DNA from: Microbacterium mangrovi
GTDB lineage: Bacteria > Actinomycetota > Actinomycetes > Actinomycetales > Microbacteriaceae
Length of the DNA stretch: 64,000 bases
Assembly (NCBI RefSeq): GCF_000802305.1
Contig: NZ_JTDK01000011.1
Location: 62,001-126,000 of the forward strand
Direction of reading: 5' to 3'
The position numbers and the translations under genes were made by a program. The notes under the pieces were generated by a model that was given only the letters and a program-made list of their open reading frames with translations, made no database searches and was not told the DNA's origin. Positions 8,637-17,728 of this stretch are shown here, one piece after another; position 1 is the first letter of the stretch, and each line of letters begins with the position of its first letter.

Positions 8637-9638
8637 TCAGCGCGGGGGAGCGGTCGATCCGCGCTCGATCAGCGCGAAGGGCAGGGCCGCCGCGACGGGA
8701 GGTGCCGGGGCATCCTCGTCGAGCGCGCGCAGCACCGCCGACGCCGCGGTGCGGCCCTGCTGCGTCGGGTACTGGTCGATGCTCGTCAGATCGAAGAACG
8801 CGGCCAGCTCATGCCCGTCGACGCCGACGATCGACACGTCGCCCGGCACCGACAGCCCGGCATCCCGGCACGCCTGCAGCGCTCCGATCGCCATCTCGTC
8901 GGATGCCGCGAAGACCGCCGTGACGGGTCCGGCCGCGAGCAGCTGCGCCGCGGCACGGTACCCACCGGCGACGGTGAAGTCGCCGATCGCGACGCGCTCG
9001 CCGGGCAGCGGGATGCCGGCGTCCGTGAGTGCGGCCTCGAATCCGGCGTGCCGGCGCGCCCCGACCCGGAAGTCGATGTCGACCGCGGCCTCGACGCCGA
9101 TGTGGGCGATCTCGCGGTGCCCGAGGCCGATCAGATGGGACGCCGCCAGCCGGGCGACGGCATCCTCGTCGACCGCGAGGGCCGGCAGCGCCTGGGGCCC
9201 GCCGATCGCGACCACGGGAATACCGAGATCCTGCAGCGCGTGCACCTCGAACGGCTCCAGCGCGAGCGAGATCGCCAGCACCGCGTCCACCCGATGCCGG
9301 CGCAGGAACGTCTGGAACAGGTCCCGCCGTGTGGCGGCATCCGTCGTGACGGCATACAGCGTGACGTCGTACCCGTTCTGCGCGAGCGTCTCCGTGACGC
9401 CCTCGAGGACCGCCCCGAAGAACCAGCCGCCGACGAACGGCACCAGCACCCCGACATTGCGGGTGCGGCCGGATGCCAGACTCGACGCCGACGCGGACGC
9501 CACGTAGCCGAGGGCGGATGCCGCATCGCGCACCCGCTGCCGGGCGCCCTCCGACACCTTGCCGCGGCCGTTGAGCGCGCGCGACACCGTCGCCGTCGAC
9601 ACGCCCGCGAGGCGCGCGACGTCGTCGATGGAGGTCAC
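8637..9638 (-). CDS. LacI-family repressor of the adjacent alpha-glucosidase gene
   Basis: This 333-residue regulator has an N-terminal LacI helix-turn-helix (TSIDDVARLAGVSTATVSRALNG, residues 2-24, followed by the hinge region to about 60) and a periplasmic-binding-protein-like ligand domain (about 62-330). I chose the GTG start because the HTH begins directly after it and because it lies only one base after the stop of the upstream alpha-glucosidase gene, with which it is evidently co-transcribed. Its expected target is the palindrome GTGTAAGCGCTTACAC in front of the alpha-glucosidase gene, so it would repress its own operon until an alpha-glucoside or maltose-like sugar binds. The inducer is inferred, not seen. 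Confidence 0.85.
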   Translation of the reverse strand: MTSIDDVARLAGVSTATVSRALNGRGKVSEGARQRVRDAASALGYVASASASSLASGRTRNVGVLVPFVGGWFFGAVLEGVTETLAQNGYDVTLYAVTTDAATRRDLFQTFLRRHRVDAVLAISLALEPFEVHALQDLGIPVVAIGGPQALPALAVDEDAVARLAASHLIGLGHREIAHIGVEAAVDIDFRVGARRHAGFEAALTDAGIPLPGERVAIGDFTVAGGYRAAAQLLAAGPVTAVFAASDEMAIGALQACRDAGLSVPGDVSIVGVDGHELAAFFDLTSIDQYPTQQGRTAASAVLRALDEDAPAPPVAAALPFALIERGSTAPPR

Positions 9639-9639
9639 G

Positions 9640-11361
9640 TCAGGCGGTTTCGATCCACACCGCGGCGTCGGTCGGCAGCATCCCGTCGACGAGCGGCGCA
9701 CTGGCGGCGACCACGCGTCCGGCGGGGAGCGCGACCGGCTCGGCTCCGAGGTTCGCGAGGACCGTCAGCTCGCCCGCGACCGTCGTGCGCCGCAGCGCCA
9801 CGACCTCGTCGCCGTACCCGCCGAGCCACTCGAGGGTGCCGGTTCCGAGGTCGCGCGAGCGCCGCTCGGCGAGCAGGGTGCGGTACAGGTTCAGCGTCGA
9901 GCCGGCATCCCGCGCCTCGTCGGCGCGGGCGAACGCGCCCCAGCCGGCCGGCTGCGGCAGCCAGGATGCTCCGGTGTCGTTGAAGCCCTGCGCCGGGTCT
10001 CCGGCCTCCCACGGCAGCGGCACGCGGCATCCGTCGCGTCCGTACCGCTCGTGGTTCGTGCGGAACCAGGTGGGGTCCTGCCGGGCGTCGTCGGGGATGT
10101 CGATGACCTCGGGGAGCCCGAGCTCCTCACCCTGGTACAGGTACGCGGAGCCGGGCAGCGACAGCATGAGCGTCGTCGCCGCCCGCGCACGGCGGAGGCC
10201 GACGGCCGGGTCGGGCAGGCCGGGCGTCTTCGGCCCGATGCCCGCGCCCTGGGGGATGTCCGCGGCCAGCGCGAGACGCGTCGCATGCCGGATGACGTCG
10301 TGGTTCGACAGCACCCAGGTCGACGGAGCGCCGACGGCCGTGTAGTCCTCGAGGGACTCGGTGATGACGTCCCGGAGCCCGTCGGCATCCCACGTCGTCA
10401 TCAGGTACCCGAAGTTGAACGCCTGGTGCATCTCGTCCGGCCGCACCCACAGCGCGGTCTTCTCGATGGTCGGCAGCCAGGCTTCGGCGCACAGGGCGCG
10501 CTCGCCGTCGTACTCGTCCAGCAGCAGGCGCCAGTCGCGGTAGATCTCGTGGACGCCCGGCTGGCCCCAGTAGGGGACGGATGCCTCGTCGCCGCCCATC
10601 GACCCGCCGGCGGGGTCGGGCGTGTAGTCGGGCAGGCCGTCCGCCTTGATGAGGCCGTGGGCGACATCCACCCGGAAGCCGTCGACGCCGCGGTCGAGCC
10701 AGAACCGCAGCACGCGGCGGAACTCCTCGCGCACCTCGGGGTTCGTCCAGTCGAAGTCCGGCTGGCTGACGTCGAAGATGTGCAGGTACCACTGGCCGGG
10801 GGTGCCGTCGGCCTCGATGACGCGCTCCCACATCGAGCCGCCGAACACGGACTCCCAGTTGTTCGGCGGCAGTTCGCCGTTCTCGCCCTTGCCGTCGCGG
10901 AACATGTAGCGGGCGCGCTCGCGGCTGCCCGGGGCCGCCTTCAGGGCCTCCTGGAACCACACGTGCTGGTCGGAGGAGTGGTTGGGAACGAGGTCGACGA
11001 TGACCCGGATGCCCCGCTCGTGAGCCGCGGCGAGCATCGTGTCGAAGTCGGCGAGAGTGCCGAACAGCGGATCGACGTCGCAGTAGTCGGTGACGTCGTA
11101 GCCGGCATCCTTCTGGGGCGAACGGTAGAACGGGCTCAGCCAGACGGCGTCGACCCCGAGCGTCTTGAGGTCGTCGAGCCGGCTCGTGATGCCGGGGAGG
11201 TCGCCGACGCCGTCGCCGGAGGCATCCGCGAACGAGCGCGGGTAGATCTGGTAGATGACGGCGGTGCGCCACCATTCGCTGCCCGGAGCGGCGGTCAGGG
11301 GAACGGCGGTCGCGGCAGCGGTGGCCGGGGCGGCGGTGTCTGATTCGACGGGCGCGGTCAT
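9640..11361 (-). CDS. GH13 alpha-glucosidase (oligo-1,6-glucosidase / maltase type)
   Basis: This 573-residue enzyme hydrolyses terminal alpha-glucosidic links in short glucosides. The (beta/alpha)8 barrel motifs of glycoside hydrolase family 13 are all present: DLVPNHSS (region I, about 123-130), DGFRVDVAHG with nucleophile D232, AEAW with acid/base E293, and SNHDV with D355. There is no signal peptide, so it acts in the cytoplasm on imported sugars; the first 28 residues are a low-complexity Ala/Thr stretch before homology starts. The LacI regulator gene follows directly on the same strand and a LacI-type operator lies 12 bp upstream of the ATG. No sugar importer is adjacent. Confidence 0.9.
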   Translation of the reverse strand: MTAPVESDTAAPATAAATAVPLTAAPGSEWWRTAVIYQIYPRSFADASGDGVGDLPGITSRLDDLKTLGVDAVWLSPFYRSPQKDAGYDVTDYCDVDPLFGTLADFDTMLAAAHERGIRVIVDLVPNHSSDQHVWFQEALKAAPGSRERARYMFRDGKGENGELPPNNWESVFGGSMWERVIEADGTPGQWYLHIFDVSQPDFDWTNPEVREEFRRVLRFWLDRGVDGFRVDVAHGLIKADGLPDYTPDPAGGSMGGDEASVPYWGQPGVHEIYRDWRLLLDEYDGERALCAEAWLPTIEKTALWVRPDEMHQAFNFGYLMTTWDADGLRDVITESLEDYTAVGAPSTWVLSNHDVIRHATRLALAADIPQGAGIGPKTPGLPDPAVGLRRARAATTLMLSLPGSAYLYQGEELGLPEVIDIPDDARQDPTWFRTNHERYGRDGCRVPLPWEAGDPAQGFNDTGASWLPQPAGWGAFARADEARDAGSTLNLYRTLLAERRSRDLGTGTLEWLGGYGDEVVALRRTTVAGELTVLANLGAEPVALPAGRVVAASAPLVDGMLPTDAAVWIETA

Positions 11362-11373
11362 GCCGCCAGTTTA

Positions 11374-11389
11374 GTGTAAGCGCTTACAC
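11374..11389. promoter_or_regulatory. LacI-type operator of the alpha-glucosidase operon
   Basis: GTGTAAGCGCTTACAC is a perfect 16-bp palindrome with the central CG of LacI-family operators. It lies between the divergent alpha-glucosidase and apt genes, 12 bp before the ATG of the former, where a bound repressor would block transcription. The obvious ligand is the LacI regulator encoded at the end of that operon. Confidence 0.85.
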
Positions 11390-11435
11390 CCTGTTGTCAT
11401 CGGACCCCGGCAGGCGTCGCGGGTACGCTGGGCGC

Positions 11436-11975
11436 GTGACAGATGCCGAGCTCGCCCGTGCCGAACGCCTCGCCCGTGCCGAGCGGATGATCCGGTCGAT
11501 CCCGGACTATCCCGAGCCCGGAGTCCTGTTCCGCGACATCACGCCGCTGCTCGCGGATGCCGCGGCGCTGCGCACGGTCGTCGAGGCGATGATCGCGCCC
11601 TTCGAAGGGCGCTTCGACGTCGTCGCCGGCGTCGAGGCCCGCGGGTTCCTGCTGGCCGGCGCCGCCGCGATCGCGGCCGGAGTGGGGCTCGTGCCGATCC
11701 GCAAGCAGGGCAAGCTCCCGCGGCCGGCGGCCGCCGTCTCGTACGACCTCGAGTACGGCTCGGCGACGATCGAGGCGCACGACGACATGCCCGTGGGATG
11801 CCGCGTCCTCCTGCTCGACGACGTGCTCGCCACCGGCGGCACCCTGCGCGCCGCCCACGAACTCGTCGACCGACTCGGCGCGCGGGTGGTCGGCACGGCG
11901 GTGCTCATGGAGCTCGAGGCCCTCGGCGGACGCGCCCTGGTGGGCGACGTGCACGCCGTGTTCCGGGTGTCCTGA
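11436..11975 (+). CDS. apt: Adenine phosphoribosyltransferase
   Basis: This 179-residue purine-salvage enzyme converts adenine and PRPP to AMP and pyrophosphate. The PRPP-binding motif VLLLDDVLATGGTL is clear, as are the family segments SIPDYPEPGVLFRDITPLL and VAGVEARGFLLAG. I prefer the GTG start: a -10-like TACGCT lies exactly six bases upstream, predicting a leaderless mRNA, whereas the ATG 42 nt further up would lie upstream of that -10. The stop codon overlaps the ATG of the following lipoprotein gene (TGATG), so the two are probably co-transcribed although their functions look unrelated. Confidence 0.93.
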   Translation: MTDAELARAERLARAERMIRSIPDYPEPGVLFRDITPLLADAAALRTVVEAMIAPFEGRFDVVAGVEARGFLLAGAAAIAAGVGLVPIRKQGKLPRPAAAVSYDLEYGSATIEAHDDMPVGCRVLLLDDVLATGGTLRAAHELVDRLGARVVGTAVLMELEALGGRALVGDVHAVFRVS

Positions 11976-13186
11976 TGCGCGCCGTCACCCGGCTCCGCTC
12001 TGCCGCCGCCCTCGCCGTGCTCGCGGTGGCCCTCACCGGCTGCACCGGCACGCCGGCGTCACAGGCCTCCGGAACGCACTCGGCGACGGCATCCGCGACG
12101 CCGAGCCCGACGCCCACTCCCACGCCGACGCCGACCCCGGCCGACCCCATCGCGGACCTCAGCCTGGCCCAGCGCGTGGGGCAGCTGTTCATGGTCGGCA
12201 CGGTGCTGCCGAATGCGGATGCCGCGACCGTCGCCGCGATCACGGATCGCCACGTGGGCAACGTGTTCCTGCACGGACGCTCGTCGGCGGGGGCGACCGC
12301 GATCGCAGCCCTCACCGCGAGGTTCCGCGCCCTGGTGTCGCGGGCATCCACGGGCGGCATCCCGCTGTGGATCTCCACCGATCAGGAGGGCGGCACCGTT
12401 CAGGTGCTGTCCGGACCCGGATTCGACCAGATCCCGTCCGCGCTGATGCAGGGCCGGATGCCGTCCGCGCAGCTGCGCTCGGACGCGGCCGAGTGGGCGC
12501 GGCAGCTGAAGGACGCCGGGGTGAACATGAACCTCGCGCCGGTCGCCGACATCGTCACGAGTCCCGCGACCGCATCACAGAATCCCCCGATCGGGCAGCT
12601 GAACCGCGAGTACGGCTTCGACCAGGCCTCGGTCGCCGTGGGCGCGGGGAACTTCGCCGACGGCATGCGTGCCGGGTCGGTCATGCCCGTGTTCAAGCAC
12701 TTCCCGGGTCTCGGCCGCGTGACGGCGAACACGGACTTCTCGGCCCACGTCGTCGACACGGTGATCGGCCCGGATTCGCCCGACGTCCGCGTCTACTGGT
12801 CGGTGCTTGCGCAGGGTCCTGCGTGCGTGATGGTCTCCAGCGCGTACTACGACCGGATCGATCCGTCGACGCCGGCCGTGTTCTCGCCGAAGGTGGTGCA
12901 GAACCTGTTGCGCGACCAGGTCGGGTTCGACGGCGTCGTGATGACCGACGACGTGTCCGCCGCCGTGGCGGTGAAGGCCTGGACGCCGGCCGAGCGCGCG
13001 GTCAAGGCGATCCAGGCCGGAGTGGACATCGTGCTCGTGGCATCCGACCCGAGCGTCCTCGCGCCGATGTACGACGCGGTGCTCGCCAAGGCGAAGTCCG
13101 ACCCGGCGTTCGCCGCCGAGGTGGATGCCGCCGCGCGCCGCGTCGTGGCGGCCAAGGCCGCCCAGGGGGTCGTCCCGGTGCCGTGA
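11975..13186 (+). CDS. GH3 beta-N-acetylhexosaminidase-like lipoprotein (NagZ family)
   Basis: This 403-residue protein begins with a lipoprotein signal (residues 1-22, lipobox LTGC with C23) and a Pro/Thr-rich spacer of repeated PT pairs (about 43-55), so it is anchored outside the cell membrane. The remainder is a glycoside hydrolase family 3 barrel with the NagZ signature KHFPGLGRVT and a likely nucleophile aspartate in VVMTDDVSA. Such enzymes cleave N-acetylglucosaminyl residues from peptidoglycan fragments or chitin oligomers. The KHFPGHG histidine of classic NagZ is replaced by leucine (KHFPGLG), so the acid/base arrangement may differ. Translation starts on the stop of apt. Confidence 0.85.
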   Translation: MRAVTRLRSAAALAVLAVALTGCTGTPASQASGTHSATASATPSPTPTPTPTPTPADPIADLSLAQRVGQLFMVGTVLPNADAATVAAITDRHVGNVFLHGRSSAGATAIAALTARFRALVSRASTGGIPLWISTDQEGGTVQVLSGPGFDQIPSALMQGRMPSAQLRSDAAEWARQLKDAGVNMNLAPVADIVTSPATASQNPPIGQLNREYGFDQASVAVGAGNFADGMRAGSVMPVFKHFPGLGRVTANTDFSAHVVDTVIGPDSPDVRVYWSVLAQGPACVMVSSAYYDRIDPSTPAVFSPKVVQNLLRDQVGFDGVVMTDDVSAAVAVKAWTPAERAVKAIQAGVDIVLVASDPSVLAPMYDAVLAKAKSDPAFAAEVDAAARRVVAAKAAQGVVPVP

Positions 13187-13195
13187 GGCCTGGTT

Positions 13196-13903
13196 TTACG
13201 CGGCGACGCGGGTGACGGCGGCGATCGCGGACTCGAAGAAGGTGAGTCCGTCGACGCCGGAGCGCATCGCGGCGGCCGTGTCGGGCCCGAAGCCGGGCTC
13301 GGTGGCGTGCTCCGGGTGCGGCATGAGCCCCACGACGTTGCCGCGCTCGTTGGTGACGCCGGCGATGTCGTTCAGCGACCCGTTCGGGTTGACGCCCGCG
13401 TAGCGGAAGGCGACGAGGCCCTCGCCCTCGAGCCGCTCGAGCGTCGCAGCGTCGGCGATGTACCCGCCCTCGCCGTTCTTCAGCGGGATCGTGATCTCGG
13501 CGCCCTGTTCGAACCCGTTCGTCCACGCGGTGTCGGCGTTCTCGACGACGAGCCGCTGGTCGCGGCGGATGAAGTTCTGCAGATCGTTGCGGATCAGGCC
13601 GCCGGGCAGCAGGTGCGCCTCGACGAGCATCTGGAAGCCGTTGCAGATGCCGAGCACGGGCATGCCGGATGCGGCGGCATCCTTGACCTCGCTCATGATC
13701 GGTGAGAGCGCCGCGATCGCGCCGGAGCGCAGGTAGTCGCCGTAGCTGAAACCGCCGGGCAGCACGAGCGCGTCGACGCCCTGGAGGTCGTGGGAGCCGT
13801 GCCACAGCGCGACGGGCTCGGCCCCGGCCAGCCGGACCGCGCGCTGCGCGTCGCGGTCGTCGAGGGAACCGGGGAACGTGATGACCCCGATGCGGGTGGT
13901 CAT
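13196..13903 (-). CDS. purQ: Phosphoribosylformylglycinamidine synthase subunit PurQ
   Basis: This 235-residue glutaminase subunit of FGAM synthase supplies ammonia for step 4 of purine synthesis. The class I glutamine amidotransferase triad is present: nucleophile C87 in GICNGFQ, and the His and Glu in GLMPHPEHA. The start codon overlaps the stop of purS (ATGA), so the two small subunits are coupled. The large subunit PurL is not in this window. The gene is convergent with the GH3 lipoprotein gene nine bases away. Confidence 0.95.
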   Translation of the reverse strand: MTTRIGVITFPGSLDDRDAQRAVRLAGAEPVALWHGSHDLQGVDALVLPGGFSYGDYLRSGAIAALSPIMSEVKDAAASGMPVLGICNGFQMLVEAHLLPGGLIRNDLQNFIRRDQRLVVENADTAWTNGFEQGAEITIPLKNGEGGYIADAATLERLEGEGLVAFRYAGVNPNGSLNDIAGVTNERGNVVGLMPHPEHATEPGFGPDTAAAMRSGVDGLTFFESAIAAVTRVAA

Positions 13904-14148
13904 TCGACGACCTCGATGCCCACGACGTCCTCGATGACCGAGTTGGAGAGGATGTCGGCCGCGATCTGCTCGGCCTGCGCGAGCACGGCGTCGTCGACGG
14001 GACCGTCGACGGTGAGCTCGAAGCGCTTGCCGATCCGGACGCCGCTGAAGGCATCGACGCCCAGGCGTCCGAGGGCGCCGGCGACGGCCTTTCCCTGCGG
14101 ATCGAGAAGTTCGGCCTTGGGCATGACGTCGACGACGATGGTGGGCAT
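13900..14148 (-). CDS. purS: Phosphoribosylformylglycinamidine synthase subunit PurS
   Basis: This 82-residue protein bridges PurQ and PurL in the multi-subunit FGAM synthase of Gram-positive bacteria. The sequence [20 protein letters not shown] and the later VRIGKRFEL are characteristic. The frame is open upstream, but PurS proteins are normally about 80 residues and homology starts at the chosen ATG, which has a GGAG nine bases before it. A -10-like TAGACT lies about 40 bp upstream. Divergent from the GH1 beta-glucosidase gene. Confidence 0.93.
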   Translation of the reverse strand: MPTIVVDVMPKAELLDPQGKAVAGALGRLGVDAFSGVRIGKRFELTVDGPVDDAVLAQAEQIAADILSNSVIEDVVGIEVVE

Positions 14149-14255
14149 TCTGGCTCCAGAAGTCGTGGGCAGGCTGTCCCTCCAGTCTAGGACCCCGGGA
14201 CGGAGTCGATGACGGCCGGCGGCGAGGGGACGGGCGCGACGGAGAGAACCGCGCA

Positions 14256-14285
14256 TTGACGCGAATGAGAGCGCTCCCATAGAAT
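14256..14285 (+). promoter_or_regulatory. Promoter of the beta-glucosidase gene with CelR-like operator
   Basis: A -35 TTGACG and a -10 TAGAAT are separated by 18 bp, and the spacer contains TGAGAGCGCTCCCA (14266-14279). This differs at one position from TGGGAGCGCTCCCA, the box known for the CelR cellobiose-responsive LacI repressor of Thermobifida and Streptomyces. A repressor here would block RNA polymerase directly. The likely ligand is the LacI regulator encoded just after the glucosidase. Confidence 0.85.
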
Positions 14286-14291
14286 GCAAGG

Positions 14292-15728
14292 ATGACGACT
14301 CGACGCGAGTTTCCCGCCGACTTCCTGTTCGGCGCCGCCACGGCGGCCTACCAGATCGAAGGCGCGGCCCACGAAGACGGCCGCACCGACAGTATCTGGG
14401 ATGCCTTCGCGCGCGTGCCGGGTGCGGTCATCAATGCCGACAACGGCGAGGTCGCCTGCGATCACTACCACCGGTACCGCGACGACGTCGCACTGATGAA
14501 GCGCCTGGGCCTTCAGACCTACCGCTTCTCGACCTCGTGGTCGCGCGTGCGCCCCGACGGCGGTCCGCTCAACCGCGCCGGGATCGACTTCTACAAGCGG
14601 CTCGTCGACGAGCTCAACGCCGCCGGCATCCGGCCGTGGCTCACCCTGTATCACTGGGACATGCCCGAGGCGCTGCAGCAGCAGGGCGGCTGGACCAACC
14701 GCGACAACGTCGCCCGCTTCACCGACTACGCCCTCGACGTGCACGAGGCGCTCGGCGACGCCGTGCCGGTGTGGACGACGCTGAACGAGCCGTGGTGCTC
14801 GTCGTTCCTCAGCTACACCGCAGGGCTCCACGCGCCCGGGCACATGAGCGTGCGCGAGGGGCTGCTGGCATCCCACCACCTGCTTCTCGCCCACGGGCAG
14901 ACGGTTCAGGCGCTGCGTGCGCGGGATGCCGGCCTGAACCTCGGCATCACGCTGAACCTCACCGTCGCCGAGGCGGTCGACCCGCGGGATGCCGCCGACG
15001 TGGATGCCGCCCGTCGCATCGACGGCCAGTTCAACCGCTGGTTCCTCGATCCGGTGTTCCGCGGCGTTTACCCGGCCGACATCGTCGAAGACATCCGCGC
15101 CGTCGACGCCGACGCGGTGGCCGCGTTCGAGCAGGCCGTGCAGCCGGGCGACCTCCATGACATCTCCACGCACATCGACACGCTGGGGGTCAACTACTAC
15201 CACGGCGAGTACGTGTCCGGTCATGAGCCGGCCGTGCCCGTCGACGGCGGCGACGCCCCGACCGACCGTGAGGGGGCATCCCCCTTCCCGTCGCACCACG
15301 ACATCCACTGGCACGACCGCGGCCTGCCGCGCACCGGCCAGCACTGGGAGGTGCAGCCCGAGGGTCTCACCGCGCTGCTGCGCCGCGTGCACGACGACTA
15401 CGCGGATGCCGCCGGAACGGCCCTCTTCGTCACCGAGAACGGCGCGGCCTACGACGACCAGCCGGTCGTGGAGGACGGACAGACCCGCGTGCACGACGCC
15501 GCCCGCGCCGACTTCCTCGAGGGTCACCTCGGGGCGATCGCAGACGCCATCGACGCCGGAGTCCCGGTGGGCGGCTACTTCTACTGGTCGCTGCTGGACA
15601 ACTACGAATGGGCATGGGGCTACGAGAAGCGGTTCGGCATCGTGCACGTCGACTACGACACGCAGGTGCGCTCGCCGAAAGACAGCGCGCTGCGTTACGC
15701 CGACATCATCGCGGCGCGCACGATCTGA
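14292..15728 (+). CDS. GH1 beta-glucosidase
   Basis: This 478-residue cytoplasmic enzyme releases glucose from cellobiose and other beta-glucosides. Family 1 motifs are intact: the N-terminal [19 protein letters not shown], the acid/base E166 in TLNEPW, and the nucleophile E382 in FVTENGAA. There is no signal sequence, so imported disaccharides are the substrate. It is controlled by a CelR-like box overlapping its promoter, and a LacI regulator follows 38 bp downstream. No ABC sugar transporter is next to it, which is unusual for a cel-type cluster. Confidence 0.93.
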   Translation: MTTRREFPADFLFGAATAAYQIEGAAHEDGRTDSIWDAFARVPGAVINADNGEVACDHYHRYRDDVALMKRLGLQTYRFSTSWSRVRPDGGPLNRAGIDFYKRLVDELNAAGIRPWLTLYHWDMPEALQQQGGWTNRDNVARFTDYALDVHEALGDAVPVWTTLNEPWCSSFLSYTAGLHAPGHMSVREGLLASHHLLLAHGQTVQALRARDAGLNLGITLNLTVAEAVDPRDAADVDAARRIDGQFNRWFLDPVFRGVYPADIVEDIRAVDADAVAAFEQAVQPGDLHDISTHIDTLGVNYYHGEYVSGHEPAVPVDGGDAPTDREGASPFPSHHDIHWHDRGLPRTGQHWEVQPEGLTALLRRVHDDYADAAGTALFVTENGAAYDDQPVVEDGQTRVHDAARADFLEGHLGAIADAIDAGVPVGGYFYWSLLDNYEWAWGYEKRFGIVHVDYDTQVRSPKDSALRYADIIAARTI

Positions 15729-15766
15729 GGGCTGAGAGCGGTACCATCCGGTCGGAGGGATTCAGG

Positions 15767-16774
15767 ATGGCAGAAGCGATGGGGACCGTCACGATCGAAG
15801 AGGTGGCGGCGGCGGCGGGGGTGTCGCGCTCGACGGTCTCGCGGGTGGTCAACGGTTCGGAGCTGGTGCGTCCCGACACCGTCGCGGCCGTGCAGAAGGT
15901 GATCGCCGAGTTGCACTACGTGCCCAACCGGGCCGCCCGGTCGCTGGCGAGCCGGCAGACGATGGCGATCGCGCTGGTCATCCCGGAAGACACCAGCCGG
16001 TTCTTCGGCGATCCGTTCTTCGCTGCGATCGTGCCCGGGATCAACGCCCGGCTGCGTCGCGCGGGCTACATGCTGAACCTGCTCATCGCCGACTCCGACC
16101 CCGGCAACCGGCTCACCGGCTACGTTCGCGGCGGCTACGTCGACGGGGCGATCATCGTCTCGCACCACACCAGCGACACGTTCATCGACCACATCGTCGC
16201 GGCGGTCCCGGTCGTCTACGGCGGACGCCCCGCCCAGCACCGGCCCGGGACCTACTACGTCGACGTCGACAACGTGGCGGGGGCCCGGGAGGCCACCCGT
16301 CACCTCATCGAACGCGGATGCCGCACCCTCGGCACGATCACGGGCCCGCGGTCGATGCCCGCCGGCATCGACCGGCTCGAGGGATTCCGGCAGGCGCTGG
16401 CTGAGGCCGGCATCCCGGAGGGTCCCGTCGTCGCGGGCGACTTCAGCGTCGAGGGCGGCGCCGAGGCGATGCGGTCCATCCTGGCGGCCGGCGAAGTGCC
16501 GGACGGCCTGTTCGTGGCGAGCGACCTGATGGCGCAGGGTGCGCTGACCACGGCGCAGGGCGCCGGCATCCGGATCCCGCAGGACCTCAAGGTCGTCGGC
16601 TTCGACGACTCCAGCGTCGCGACCGCGGTCAACCCGAAGCTGACCACGATCCATCAGCCGTCGTACGAGCAGGGCGAGCTCATGGCCGAGATCCTGCTCG
16701 ACATCCTGTCCGGCGGCAAGCCGCCGCACGAGACGATCATGCCCGCCGAACTCGTGGTGCGCGAGTCGACCTGA
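15767..16774 (+). CDS. LacI-family regulator, CelR-like
   Basis: This 335-residue repressor has a LacI HTH (VTIEEVAAAAGVSRSTVSRVVNG, residues 8-30) and a sugar-binding core (about 65-335). The ATG is preceded by a good ribosome binding site (GGAGGG, eight bases away). It follows the beta-glucosidase gene and the CelR-like box lies in that gene's promoter, so I infer it is the cellobiose- or beta-glucoside-responsive repressor of the pair. A -10-like TACCAT in the short intergenic gap may allow separate transcription. It ends nine bases from the convergent purC. Confidence 0.85.
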   Translation: MAEAMGTVTIEEVAAAAGVSRSTVSRVVNGSELVRPDTVAAVQKVIAELHYVPNRAARSLASRQTMAIALVIPEDTSRFFGDPFFAAIVPGINARLRRAGYMLNLLIADSDPGNRLTGYVRGGYVDGAIIVSHHTSDTFIDHIVAAVPVVYGGRPAQHRPGTYYVDVDNVAGAREATRHLIERGCRTLGTITGPRSMPAGIDRLEGFRQALAEAGIPEGPVVAGDFSVEGGAEAMRSILAAGEVPDGLFVASDLMAQGALTTAQGAGIRIPQDLKVVGFDDSSVATAVNPKLTTIHQPSYEQGELMAEILLDILSGGKPPHETIMPAELVVREST

Positions 16775-16783
16775 TCGCGGCGC

Positions 16784-17689
16784 TCAGGCGCTGGTGAGGC
16801 GGGTCAGCAGCTCGCGATAGCGCGCCGCGGTGCGCTCGACGATCTCGGCGGGGAGCTCGGGCGGAGTGCCCTGCTTGTCCCAGTGGGCGGCCAGCCAGTC
16901 CCGCACGATCTGCTTGTCGAAGCTGGCCATGCGCTCGGCCGGGGTCGTGCCGGTGGCCCAGGCCTCGGCATCCCAGTAGCGCGAGGAATCGCTGGTGAGC
17001 ACCTCGTCGGCGAGGGTGAGGACGCCGTCGGCATCCACCCCGAACTCGAACTTGGTGTCGGCGAGGATGACACCGCGCTGCTCGGCGGCGGCCGCCGCGC
17101 GCTCGTAGACCTCCAGCGACAGGTCGCGCAGCTCCTCCGCGCGGTCGGCACCCACGATCTCGATCATCCGGTCGAACGAGATGTTCTCGTCGTGCTCGCC
17201 CTGCGGTGCCTTGTAGGCCGGGGTGAAGATGGGGGCCGGAAGCCGGTCGCCGTCCGAGAGTCCGGCCGGGATCCGGATGCCGCACACGGTGCCGCTGTGC
17301 TGGTACTCCGCCCAGCCCGACCCGGTGAGGTATCCGCGCACCACGCACTCGATCGGCTGCATGTCGAGGGCTTTGACGAGCATCGACCGACCGGCGACCT
17401 GGTCGGGCACGTGCCCTTCGAGGAGGTGATTCGGGATGCTGCGCCCGCCGTCGCCGCCGGCGAGCCGGTCGAACCACCACAGGCTGAGCGTCGTCAGCAG
17501 CACGCCCTTGCCGGGGATGCCGGGGCTCAGCGCGAAGTCGAAGGCGCTGACCCGGTCGCTGGCGACCAGGAGCATCCGGTCGGGGGCCGCCGTGGTCCCT
17601 GAGCTCGTCGAAGGGTCGGGGACGTAGAGGTCGCGGACCTTGCCGGAGGAGACGTGCCGCCATCCCGGCAGCTGGAGGGGGGATGCCAC
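16784..17689 (-). CDS. purC: SAICAR synthetase PurC carrying an in-frame repeat insertion
   Basis: This 301-residue ATP-dependent ligase joins CAIR and aspartate in purine synthesis. The core motifs are intact (SSGKVRDLY, SDRVSAFDF, VVRGYLTGSGW, LADTKFEFG). Between the first two lies an insertion, residues 25 to about 36, that includes PSTSSGT; the DNA under it (17597-17615, CCCTGAGCTCGTCGAAGGG on the plus strand) is a copy of an intergenic repeat found five more times in this window. The reading frame survives, so the enzyme is probably functional with a lengthened loop. The GTG start has a -10-like GATGAT six bases upstream, consistent with a leaderless mRNA. Confidence 0.93.
   Translation of the reverse strand: MASPLQLPGWRHVSSGKVRDLYVPDPSTSSGTTAAPDRMLLVASDRVSAFDFALSPGIPGKGVLLTTLSLWWFDRLAGGDGGRSIPNHLLEGHVPDQVAGRSMLVKALDMQPIECVVRGYLTGSGWAEYQHSGTVCGIRIPAGLSDGDRLPAPIFTPAYKAPQGEHDENISFDRMIEIVGADRAEELRDLSLEVYERAAAAAEQRGVILADTKFEFGVDADGVLTLADEVLTSDSSRYWDAEAWATGTTPAERMASFDKQIVRDWLAAHWDKQGTPPELPAEIVERTAARYRELLTRLTSA
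17597..17615. repeat. TTCGACAAGCTCAG-family repeat inside purC
   Basis: CCCTGAGCTCGTCGAAGGG belongs to the same family as copies at 36584-36601, 36624-36642, 49836-49854, 49923-49941 and 50097-50115. The other copies are intergenic; this one is translated in frame as part of PurC. Confidence 0.8.
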
Positions 17690-17728
17690 CCGCCCATCAT
17701 CCCAGACGCGCGGAGCGCCGCGCCCCGG

